Below, one piece after another: positions 13,930-20,177 of a stretch of DNA of 20,177 nucleotides. The first letter of the stretch is position 1, and each line of letters begins with the position of its first letter. This DNA is from Deltaproteobacteria bacterium (GTDB lineage Bacteria; Desulfobacterota_B; Binatia; UBA9968): contig JACPSF010000005.1 in NCBI GenBank assembly GCA_016193385.1, forward strand, positions 1 to 20,177, written 5' to 3'. A model generated the notes under the pieces. That model did no database searches. It saw only the letters and a program-made list of their open reading frames with translations, and was not told where the DNA came from. The translations under genes and the position numbers were made by a program.

Positions 13930-15042
13930 CTATCTGCCCTCACGGAGGATCTGCTCGAGCTCTTTCTGCATTTCCCGGTATCCTTTGAGCGACTCAAGCC
14001 ACTGGGGTGTGTTCACCACGATCTTTCCGCCGGCGGCCCGGACCCTGTCGATCTCTTTCTTCATATTCGACTCGGGAAAGAGATAAAGATCCATTCCGTC
14101 GTGCTTCCACATCAGCGCTTGGCCCTCGGGAGTCATCACGTAAGCGGTGAACAGGGCGGCGGCATTGGGGGACCGCGAGTTTTTAGGGATGCCGAAGAAC
14201 CGGCTATGGAGAATGGTGCCCTCCTCGATGACCGTGTGAGCGTCAGGGGCTCCCTTCCTTTGCAGCGTGATGGCATCGTTCCCCCCGCACGTCAGCACGA
14301 GCATGAGAAACTCTCCGCTGGTGAGCCGCTCGGAGTCGCCGCAGCGAATTAAACCGCCGATCTGCTTGGAAAGCTTCTTTGTAAAGTCGACCATGTACTC
14401 GCGACCCAGCAAATCCGGCATGGCAAACTCCCGCAATCCCGCCGCGTAGGGAGTGGAAGCGATCTTGCCCTTCCACTTAGGCTTTAGAACATCTTCCAGA
14501 CGGCGCGGGATGTCATCCCCTTTGACGAGCTTCGAGTTATACTCGATCCCCACAACCGGGGTGCCGTATGCCACAGCCAAACCGCCGGGCAAAATTGGAT
14601 AGCCGGACCCGGACGGAAGCGGCCGATCAATAATCTTGGCCCAGTCCATAGACATCAGCAGTTGCGCCTTCATGCCATCGAGCATGGCCTGCGAATTTCC
14701 AAGATAGACGTCGGTGCTGGCCGGCTGGCCCGCGGCTGCTTCCTGGATAATCCTCAGCATGATGGACTGGTAGTCTGCGCCCGGGGTGAACTGCCCCCTG
14801 AGGTTGATCCCGTACTTCTTGTTCATCCCCGCCACAAACTCCGCGAAGCCCTGGCTCCCTCCGGCACTGGACTGGCCCCATTGTCCCCTGATAACTCCTT
14901 CCTTCTTGGCCCCCTCGATTACCTGCTCCAGTGTCGCCGCAACCGCTCCTTGTCGCGATGCCGACACGGCTGTGAGAAATATGAGGGTGCCAATGATGGA
15001 AGGGATGCGAATGAAATATCTCGGCTTCGATTGACTGGCCAT
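13930..15042 (-). CDS. Extracellular solute-binding protein, iron-type (AfuA/PBP type 2)
   Basis: A 370-residue protein with a basic N-terminus, a hydrophobic stretch (I-I-G-T-L-I-F-L-T-A-V) and a likely cleavage near residue 36 (V-A-A-T). The mature part starts L-E-Q-V-I-E-G-A-K-K-E-G, the usual opening of Fe3+/2-aminoethylphosphonate-type binding proteins. T-D-V-Y-L-G-N and L-K-P-K-W-K-G-K-I-A are further family motifs. ATG 15042 has AGGAGG 7 bases upstream. It sits directly before the fused permease and should feed it. The iron-binding tyrosine pair of ferric-binding proteins is not evident, so the ligand may be organic. Confidence 0.88.
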   Translation of the reverse strand: MASQSKPRYFIRIPSIIGTLIFLTAVSASRQGAVAATLEQVIEGAKKEGVIRGQWGQSSAGGSQGFAEFVAGMNKKYGINLRGQFTPGADYQSIMLRIIQEAAAGQPASTDVYLGNSQAMLDGMKAQLLMSMDWAKIIDRPLPSGSGYPILPGGLAVAYGTPVVGIEYNSKLVKGDDIPRRLEDVLKPKWKGKIASTPYAAGLREFAMPDLLGREYMVDFTKKLSKQIGGLIRCGDSERLTSGEFLMLVLTCGGNDAITLQRKGAPDAHTVIEEGTILHSRFFGIPKNSRSPNAAALFTAYVMTPEGQALMWKHDGMDLYLFPESNMKKEIDRVRAAGGKIVVNTPQWLESLKGYREMQKELEQILREGR

Positions 15043-15083
15043 GAAGAATCCTCCTGTAAAGTTAAAAAAGGCTTTTCTGCAAA

Positions 15084-15127
15084 GCTTCAGGGTGATCGTT
15101 GTGACTACGCAGCTTAGGAAACTCCCC
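15084..15127. repeat. Conserved segment downstream of deacetylase 2 (copy 2)
   Basis: Matches 11091-11134 with three mismatches over 44 bases. In this copy part of the segment (15114-15127) is coding, because deacetylase 2 reads a few codons further before TAA than paralogue 1. Confidence 0.75.
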
Positions 15128-16040
15128 TCTTGCCTTTTTCATGGAGAGTCTCCTGCTGCAACCAAAAATCGGCCATGTCGATGCAGCGGCAGAACCACAC
15201 CCCAGGGTGGCCTTTGACGTATTCAAGGAATTTGTCAAAGAGCTTTGCCAAGCCGGGCCGCCCCCCGGTGAAGTTGTGCATTGAGTAGCGAAACTTCATG
15301 GGATGGCGCTGGGCCTCCTCGTAATGCGCGTCAAATTCGTCCTTCAGTTGCTGGAGGCCGCCCGCAAGCCCATAAGGCACGATATCGTTGTCCGTATAGG
15401 CAGGCCGCACGTACCCAACGGAGACCACTTTCGTACCGTTGACATTCATCGTGTACGGAATATCGGAGTCAAAATCGCCATTCCATCTAAAGCCAAGCTC
15501 GGCGTTGAGTTCCAAAGTAAAAGGGCCGGGTCTGGGCCCCTGCGACATGTAGCCCAAAGGCCGCTCTCCACAGGCCTTCTCGATGGCCTTGATGGAGTTG
15601 AGCATGGCTTCCCTTTCCTCCTCTTTGGTCTTGTAAACAGTGGGGTGGATCGTCTGGTCCCAGTGGTGCGATGCAACCTCGTGGCCGCGCCTCCTCGCCT
15701 CCTTCACCGTATCAGGGAAAAGTTCCGCCGTCAGGCCACTGCTGATCACAGTTGCCTTGACCCCGTGTTTGTCAAGGATATCCAGGAGCCTCCAGATACC
15801 AAAATTGACTCCATACTCCCGCGCCGTCAGCCCCAAGGCATCATCAGTGTAATAGGTGTCTCGAGGCATGGGCCTCTTTCCCATCGTGTGAGGCCCAGGC
15901 TTCGATTCCCACTCGTTCATGATGTTGATGGTCACCGCAATTCGCGCACCGCCCGGCCACTCTGTAAACCAGTCCGGCCGCTTGGGCGTCTGTGGCCGGT
16001 AGTTCCACTGATAAGCCTTAACAAAATCCAACGATGCCAT
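15114..16040 (-). CDS. Polysaccharide deacetylase-fold hydrolase, paralogue 2
   Basis: The 308-residue protein is clearly paralogous to the product of 11137-12057 along its whole length: W-N-Y-R-P-Q-T-P-K-R-P-D-W-F-T-E-W-P-G-G near the start, G-H-E-V-A-S-H-H-W-D-Q-T-I-H in the metal site, and W-F-C-R-C-I-D-M-A-D-F-W-L-Q-Q at the end. ATG 16040 has GGAGGAGAG upstream. Differences cluster in the loop after strand 1 (K-P-G-P-H-T-M-G-K-R) and in the segment aligned with paralogue 1's W-A-Y-G-F-K-E-G, which reads V-P-Y-G-L-A-G-G. These may set substrate range. With paralogue 1 it brackets the binding protein and permease genes. A 224-base gap separates it from the upstream SDR gene, so a separate promoter may lie there. 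Confidence 0.87.
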   Translation of the reverse strand: MASLDFVKAYQWNYRPQTPKRPDWFTEWPGGARIAVTINIMNEWESKPGPHTMGKRPMPRDTYYTDDALGLTAREYGVNFGIWRLLDILDKHGVKATVISSGLTAELFPDTVKEARRRGHEVASHHWDQTIHPTVYKTKEEEREAMLNSIKAIEKACGERPLGYMSQGPRPGPFTLELNAELGFRWNGDFDSDIPYTMNVNGTKVVSVGYVRPAYTDNDIVPYGLAGGLQQLKDEFDAHYEEAQRHPMKFRYSMHNFTGGRPGLAKLFDKFLEYVKGHPGVWFCRCIDMADFWLQQETLHEKGKRGVS

Positions 16041-16264
16041 AGCTTCTCTCCTCCCCTTGTTCCAGTGGTCTGTTTGCTTCCAGCGGTTTAAAATGGTCAG
16101 GCACTACCCAGAGTGCAAAAGCTATGCCGCGACCGTGGCGGTAAATAGGTGAGGAGTCGGGAAGGTTTTTCTTATATTCTGGAAAATGGAACATGTATTT
16201 TCCGAAAGCTAATAACGTAAATAAAGGATGCGGCGCAGCCCATCGAACCGAGATCAGGAGGGCT

Positions 16265-16984
16265 TCAAGGGGTCTTAAGAAGAAATACCTGCCCAGTGAC
16301 ACTCTTGGTGACGTCGGAGATCAGGTAACGCACAAGACCAACAATCTCCTCAACGGGAGTATAGCCGCCAGCGAGTGGCGAAAGAGATCTCCGCCTTTCG
16401 ACTTCCTCGGGCAAAAAGCCAGCGCGCGACATCGGCGTGTCGGTCACCCCAGGGGCGATCGCGTTGACCAGAACATTATAGGGGGCAAGCTCCACAGCCA
16501 GTGACTTGGTGAAGGCGATGACCCCCGCCTTGGAGGCCGCGTAGTGGGCCGCTCCCGGCGCGCCCGCGATTCCCCGGCCGGAGGTGATGCTGATGATGCG
16601 CCCGTGCTTTTTCTCCGTCATATGTGCGGCCACGGCCTGGGAGCAAAGAAACACCCCTTTGAGGTTGATCCTCAGCACCCTGTCCCACTCCTCCTCGGAA
16701 ATGTCCTTGACCGGCGTGCGCGGCATAATCCCGGCCCCGTTGAGAAGCAGATCGATCTGGCCGAAGCGCGCGAGCGCCTCACGGACCATCTTTCCGACGC
16801 TCTCTTTATCGCCGACATCCACCTGAACCGCCAGCGCATCCTTCCCAATCTCCCTCGCCAAGCGCTCCGCTCCCTCGCGGTCGAAGTCCGCGACGACTAA
16901 TCTATGGCCATCCCGCGCAAGCCCACGACAGATTTCCGAGCCGATTCCCCCTGCGCCCCCAGTGACGATAACAGTTTGCGCCAT
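16265..16984 (-). CDS. Short-chain dehydrogenase/reductase (FabG-like)
   Basis: The 239-residue protein has the classical SDR set: T-G-G-A-G-G-I-G at 8-15 for NAD(P) binding, D33 (V-V-A-D-F-D), which favours NAD, and L-N-G-A-G in place of NNAG. The catalytic Y-A-A-S-K sits near residues 148-152 with an upstream Ser in S-I-T-S-G. N-A-I-A-P-G and V-T-G-Q-V-F follow. The C-terminus ends L-L-K-T-P instead of the usual D-G-G, a small divergence. ATG 16984 has GGAGGAG upstream, and the gene follows the binding protein gene by 12 bases. It likely oxidises an alcohol or reduces a ketone in the pathway; the substrate is unknown. Confidence 0.92.
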   Translation of the reverse strand: MAQTVIVTGGAGGIGSEICRGLARDGHRLVVADFDREGAERLAREIGKDALAVQVDVGDKESVGKMVREALARFGQIDLLLNGAGIMPRTPVKDISEEEWDRVLRINLKGVFLCSQAVAAHMTEKKHGRIISITSGRGIAGAPGAAHYAASKAGVIAFTKSLAVELAPYNVLVNAIAPGVTDTPMSRAGFLPEEVERRRSLSPLAGGYTPVEEIVGLVRYLISDVTKSVTGQVFLLKTP

Positions 16985-16996
16985 GATTCTCCTCCT

Positions 16997-18031
16997 CTAG
17001 CGCCCGGTTTTTTCCACCGACGCGGAAAGTCTCTGAAAAAATCCGCTCTGCTCGAGATCCTTAACCAAACGCATATCTACCCCCAGCCGCTCCGGAGGCA
17101 GATTTCCCCAGCTCGGGTCTTGCAAGGACAACTGCTGGACCAATGTCCTCACCCCTTCTTGAGCCAAGTAGGGGATCCGATCCATGGACTCGACGTAGGG
17201 CCGGTAGCTTTCCTCAACCGCCTCTCTGTGATCCTGTCGTTTCAGATCCAACCGCATCATTTCGGCAAGATAACGCATGCCCAATTCCTTATTTTGCTTC
17301 AGCAGGTGAATGGCTTCAGCTAGAGCACTGATAATATTTTGTATTGGTTCCGGACTCTTGCGCAAAAAAGATTGACTGACAACCAAAGTTGAAAGCGGAT
17401 AAGCTAGTTTTTCTTCGGTCATATCCACGAGCTTAGGAAACCCTTCGCGATCCATGAGAAGAGTCACAGGGGGCTGAACTAAAGTCGCTTGGACAACCCC
17501 TTTCCGTAAAGCCGCAACCCTTGTAGCCTGGTCGCCAATTTGAACGAGAGCAACGTCAGTGTCGGGGGCCAGGTTCGCCTTTTTCAGGGCATAGCGTGCG
17601 GCAAAATCGGACGTTGTACCAAACCGTGTAATCCCGATCTTTTTCCCCCTGAGTTGCTGTAAGGAGGTGATCTCTTTAGCGCCGTATAAGGTCATCACCA
17701 ACCGGCTCACAAAGGAGGCAACGACAACGGTCTCAACCTGCTTACGGTTGGCACTGATAATCGATGGACCGCCAAGGATTGCGGCTTGAACGTCCCCGGC
17801 AATCAGAGCCATCACTGCGGCTGAGCTACCAGGGACATAAATAATTTCGCTGTCGATACCGTGCTTGCGAAATATTCCCTCTTTCTGCGCGATCCACAGA
17901 TACAGGGTCTGCCCCCCGATGGAGGCATACGTGATTCTGAGCTTTTGGCTCTTCTGGGCAAAGGAAGGACCACTGAGGAAAACAAATAAGAATGACAGCA
18001 CTGCGACGACGAACACGGATTTTATCTTCAC
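16997..18031 (-). CDS. NitT/TauT-type substrate-binding protein 2
   Basis: The start is taken as GTG 18031, which overlaps the upstream TGA (GTGA) and follows GGAAG. It gives 344 residues beginning V-K-I-K-S-V-F with a Sec signal peptide ending S-F-A-Q. The open frame reaches 18103, but that extension overlaps the racemase-like gene. The mature protein has L-R-I-T-Y-A-S-I-G-G, G-I-F-R-K-H-G-I-D and L-R-G-K-K-I-G-I-T-R-F-G-T-T-S-D-F, as in SsuA/TauA/NMT1-like binding proteins. It is paralogous to 18847-19863. No cognate permease or ATPase is adjacent. Confidence 0.88.
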   Translation of the reverse strand: MKIKSVFVVAVLSFLFVFLSGPSFAQKSQKLRITYASIGGQTLYLWIAQKEGIFRKHGIDSEIIYVPGSSAAVMALIAGDVQAAILGGPSIISANRKQVETVVVASFVSRLVMTLYGAKEITSLQQLRGKKIGITRFGTTSDFAARYALKKANLAPDTDVALVQIGDQATRVAALRKGVVQATLVQPPVTLLMDREGFPKLVDMTEEKLAYPLSTLVVSQSFLRKSPEPIQNIISALAEAIHLLKQNKELGMRYLAEMMRLDLKRQDHREAVEESYRPYVESMDRIPYLAQEGVRTLVQQLSLQDPSWGNLPPERLGVDMRLVKDLEQSGFFQRLSASVEKTGR

Positions 18032-18750
18032 GGCATTTCTTCCAGCAGCCGTCCGTATCCTTTCACCGCCTCGCGGAGATGGAGCCGCTTCTGCGTAGCC
18101 CACACGTCAGCGGTGACATTGGTCACCACCGTCGTTCCCAAATCGCGCTCTAAGGGCTCAATCGCCGGCAGACAGTCCCAACCCGCTCCCAAAAGATATA
18201 GACAATCCCCGCCCCCCGCGTCTAGAAAAATCTTCTTGGCCTGGAAATAAATCTCTTCGGCCGGGATCTTCCCAAGGTCGGAAAAGTCCACGTTGACGCA
18301 GCCTCTCATCGCCGCCACCTTAAAACCGCCCTCCTCAAAGAACTTGGCGAACTTCGGATTCATGTCATCTTTGAAATAGGTCACCCCCACTAAACTCCGC
18401 ATCCCCAAGGCCCTCAGGGCCTCGATTTGGGTGGTGGTCGCGGTAAGGACAGCTACCCCATATTTGCCTTGCAATGTGTTGACCAACTCGGCATCAAACT
18501 TAAAGCCGCGCAGCATAATCGGCGGGACTCCCTGGATCACCACGAGATCCACCCTGAGCTTGGCAAGCTCCGCTACCCTCTCTTCGGCAATCGCTAACGC
18601 CTCCTGGAACTCTCGCTCAGTTCCAGAACGCACTCCCACATAGCGTGGGATGATGCCTACCCCATCGGGCATGAGTCGAATGAATCTCTCCAGAGAACCA
18701 GCTCGGTAGGTCGGCTTTACCAATCCAACAGTGCCTCTCCAAGCATACAT
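18028..18750 (-). CDS. Asp/Glu racemase-superfamily protein (maleate isomerase/arylmalonate decarboxylase-like)
   Basis: A 240-residue protein opening G-L-V-K-P-T, with L-M-P-D-G-V-G-I-I-P-R-Y at 26-37. The C-terminal stretch A-I-E-P-L-E-R-D-L-G-T-T-V-V-T-N-V-T-A-D-V-W at 196-217 is close to the pattern of maleate isomerases and arylmalonate decarboxylases. Family members use one or two cysteines, one after strand 3 and one in a C-T/C-G motif before the E-x-L-E segment. Here the first position reads V-I-Q-G (residue 74) and the second L-L-G-A-G-W (188-191). C183 and C193 are nearby but out of register. ATG 18750 has GGAGGAGG upstream, and the gene overlaps binding protein 2 by 4 bases. It may isomerise or decarboxylate an organic acid, or have a changed mechanism. 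Confidence 0.75.
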   Translation of the reverse strand: MYAWRGTVGLVKPTYRAGSLERFIRLMPDGVGIIPRYVGVRSGTEREFQEALAIAEERVAELAKLRVDLVVIQGVPPIMLRGFKFDAELVNTLQGKYGVAVLTATTTQIEALRALGMRSLVGVTYFKDDMNPKFAKFFEEGGFKVAAMRGCVNVDFSDLGKIPAEEIYFQAKKIFLDAGGGDCLYLLGAGWDCLPAIEPLERDLGTTVVTNVTADVWATQKRLHLREAVKGYGRLLEEMP

Positions 18751-18846
18751 GGTCTAATCCTCCTCCGTATCCTCTGCTACCCAGTTTCAGGCAATCGCAG
18801 AACTTTCACAGTAAAGGGCAAGGCATCGGATGATTATCCCTCACTC

Positions 18847-19863
18847 CTACTTATCAGCCGCTCTGCCGGTATAAAGTCTATCGATAAACCCGCTCTCATC
18901 CAGCTCTCTTACGAACCTTATGTCGGCAAAGTCTTCGGCCCTGGCTGCCTTCGCTTTGGGGTCCTTCTCCGCCACTGTGTCCAGAATCATCTTGATCCCC
19001 GCCAATGTCGGGTACTGTTTTCGTGGCAGGATATGATCGGCAACCGCGCGGTCGTAGGTCTTCTCCAGAACCTCCCGATCCTTTAACCCGCCCATATATT
19101 TTGCCAGCACCCTGATCCCGCTTTCGCGGTCGGTCTTGAGGCGGTGGACAGCCTCGACCTGTGATTGCACATAAGCCCTGACGATATCCGGATGCTCCTT
19201 GATGAACTTTCTAGTCGTGGCAACTCCCGTATGCTGATAGGGCAAGCCAAGGGCGGCAACGTCGGCGAGGACGTTGAAGCCCTTCTTCTGGGCAACGAAG
19301 GTGCTGGGAGGGACATGGACGGTTGCCTGCACGCGGTTGCTTTCCATCGCCGCCTGGCGTGTTATCGGGTTGCCAAGCTGCACAAGGATAACATCCTTCT
19401 CGGGCTCAAGCCCGATCCTTCGCAGGGCAAACCTGGCGATAAAATCGCTCGCGGTCCCGAAGCTGCTTATCGCCACGGAGCCGCCCTTGAGCTGCGCAGG
19501 GGTTTTGATCTCGGGGCGGCTCATCAGCCACCAGTCAAGCGTAACGGTTCCTCCGGCGATCATCACTGCATCGGAGCCCCCCAGCCCGCTGTTTACGATG
19601 CCTATACCAGCTATCTGGGATATGGGACTGTCCCCGGCGACCAGTGCCATGATCGGGGCCGTCCCGGTCAAAAGAACCATCTGCACGTCCAGCCCGTTTT
19701 TGGTCAATATTCCTGTTTCCTTTGCCATCCACATTGGCAGGTGAGAAGAGCTGAGAGAGGCATAGCCGGCCGTGAGCCTGGTGAGCTTTTGCGCGAATGT
19801 GGCAGCGGGAGAAATCACCAACAGCGCGAAGCTTGATAAGACTAGCGCCCTGAGAGCCCTCAT
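18847..19863 (-). CDS. NitT/TauT-type substrate-binding protein 1
   Basis: ATG 19863 with GGGGGA upstream gives 338 residues beginning M-R-A-L-R-A-L-V-L. A Sec signal peptide ends T-F-A-Q. The mature protein shows L-T-A-G-Y-A-S, G-I-L-T-K-N-G-L-D-V and L-K-G-G-S-V-A-I-S-S-F-G-T-A-S-D-F, the NMT1/SsuA-like layout. It is similar to the product of 16997-18031 from end to end, so the two arose by duplication. No permease or ATPase is adjacent. The gene is 25 bases after the IPT-domain gene. Confidence 0.88.
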   Translation of the reverse strand: MRALRALVLSSFALLVISPAATFAQKLTRLTAGYASLSSSHLPMWMAKETGILTKNGLDVQMVLLTGTAPIMALVAGDSPISQIAGIGIVNSGLGGSDAVMIAGGTVTLDWWLMSRPEIKTPAQLKGGSVAISSFGTASDFIARFALRRIGLEPEKDVILVQLGNPITRQAAMESNRVQATVHVPPSTFVAQKKGFNVLADVAALGLPYQHTGVATTRKFIKEHPDIVRAYVQSQVEAVHRLKTDRESGIRVLAKYMGGLKDREVLEKTYDRAVADHILPRKQYPTLAGIKMILDTVAEKDPKAKAARAEDFADIRFVRELDESGFIDRLYTGRAADK

Positions 19864-19888
19864 TTTGGTCCCCCTTGAATAATTTCCT

Positions 19889-20177
19889 CTAAGCGGCCCC
19901 AGCCGGACGAGCAAACTTCACGATAACGGGGAGAGAGTTGGAAATCCGCTTGCCGGGAAACTCTCTGGGCTTGGGATTGACCACATCAATCGGGAAGGTT
20001 CCCACCCGCACCAGATAGGAAGGGAGCAACGCCACAAGCCTCTCCTGGCTGATAAAGCGCGCGGGAATGGGACTCCCGCCAAACCGGACTAAGGAATTAG
20101 GGAAAAAATCCTTCCCTCGTAAAACCAGCTCTATCTCCCCATCCCCCTCGCTGATCACTTTGGGCGAGACCTCATTA
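19889..20177 (-). CDS. IPT/TIG-domain protein, C-terminal part (cut by window edge)
   Basis: The frame is open to the right edge. The visible 95 residues form one Ig-like IPT/TIG repeat: I-E-L-V-L-R-G-K-D-F-F-P-N-S-L-V-R-F-G-G, then L-V-A-L-L-P and G-T-F-P-I-D-V-V-N-P-K-P, ending S-N-S-L-P-V-I-V. The L-x-V-x-G-x-x-F-x-x-x-S-x-V-x-F/W-x-G and V-x-N-P signatures are typical. Such repeats occur in large secreted or surface proteins. It is the first gene seen of the minus-strand cluster, and its start is outside the window. Confidence 0.75.
   Translation of the reverse strand, partial: NEVSPKVISEGDGEIELVLRGKDFFPNSLVRFGGSPIPARFISQERLVALLPSYLVRVGTFPIDVVNPKPREFPGKRISNSLPVIVKFARPAGAA

Noticed and set aside
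16018..16302. 94-codon minus-strand frame filling the gap before deacetylase 2
   Set aside because: It overlaps both neighbouring genes, has no ribosome-binding site and no recognisable motif. The 16041-16264 gap is more likely a leader or promoter region, although no convincing promoter was found.
1..20177. CRISPR arrays, tRNA and rRNA genes
   Set aside because: No regularly spaced short repeats and no tRNA or rRNA signatures were seen by eye on either strand.

Overview
The window reads as a chromosomal segment of an uncultured environmental bacterium of moderately high GC. The right two thirds combine an UbiD decarboxylase, orphan NitT/TauT-type and iron-type substrate-binding proteins, a DMSO-reductase-family molybdoenzyme and paired polysaccharide-deacetylase-fold enzymes. 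That mix recalls soil and groundwater lineages such as Rokubacteria, NC10, Tectomicrobia or Binatota. This placement is inference from gene content; there is no rRNA or marker gene here.

Region 1 (1 to about 6.7 kb) is an accessory island. It starts with the end of an IS21-family insertion sequence (istA N-terminus, minus strand, plus two terminal repeat units) abutting a truncated reading frame. A cysteine-rich unknown protein follows, interrupted by an in-frame TAG. Next is a HEPN-domain gene bracketed by two identical 65-bp direct repeats. A run of minus-strand modules comes after: a gamma-glutamylcyclotransferase-like protein, a DUF4160/DUF2442 pair, a ParE-like toxin with its antitoxin, and a small-protein/nucleotidyltransferase/small-protein triad. 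Three of these modules (cyclotransferase, ParE pair, triad) are each preceded by a copy of the same dispersed repeat, at about 2970-3058, 4404-4488 and 5420-5510. Read on the minus strand, every copy carries TTGACA, a 17-base spacer and GAGAAT, so it looks like a portable promoter. The island ends with a plus-strand VapBC pair and a stretch holding remnants of further toxin-antitoxin modules.

Region 2 (6.7 to 8.5 kb, plus strand) is a two-gene unit: an intact UbiD-family prenylated-FMN decarboxylase and a small DUF2059 protein. It converges with only four bases between stop codons on region 3.

Region 3 (8.5 to 20.2 kb, minus strand) is a long, tightly spaced cluster with good ribosome-binding sites. 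In transcription order it encodes an IPT/TIG-domain protein (cut by the window end), a NitT/TauT-type binding protein, an Asp/Glu-racemase-superfamily protein, a second NitT/TauT-type binding protein, an SDR dehydrogenase, deacetylase paralogue 2, an iron-type binding protein, a fused two-domain permease, deacetylase paralogue 1 and a single-subunit molybdopterin oxidoreductase. The gene set suggests uptake and degradation of an organic acid or N-containing compound, with hydrolysis, dehydrogenation, a molybdoenzyme step and UbiD decarboxylation. The substrate cannot be read from sequence.

The most unusual features are the promoter-bearing repeats between defence/toxin modules, the HEPN gene between 65-bp repeats, the interrupted cysteine-rich gene, the racemase-like protein without the family's usual cysteines, and the duplicated deacetylase bracketing a transporter.
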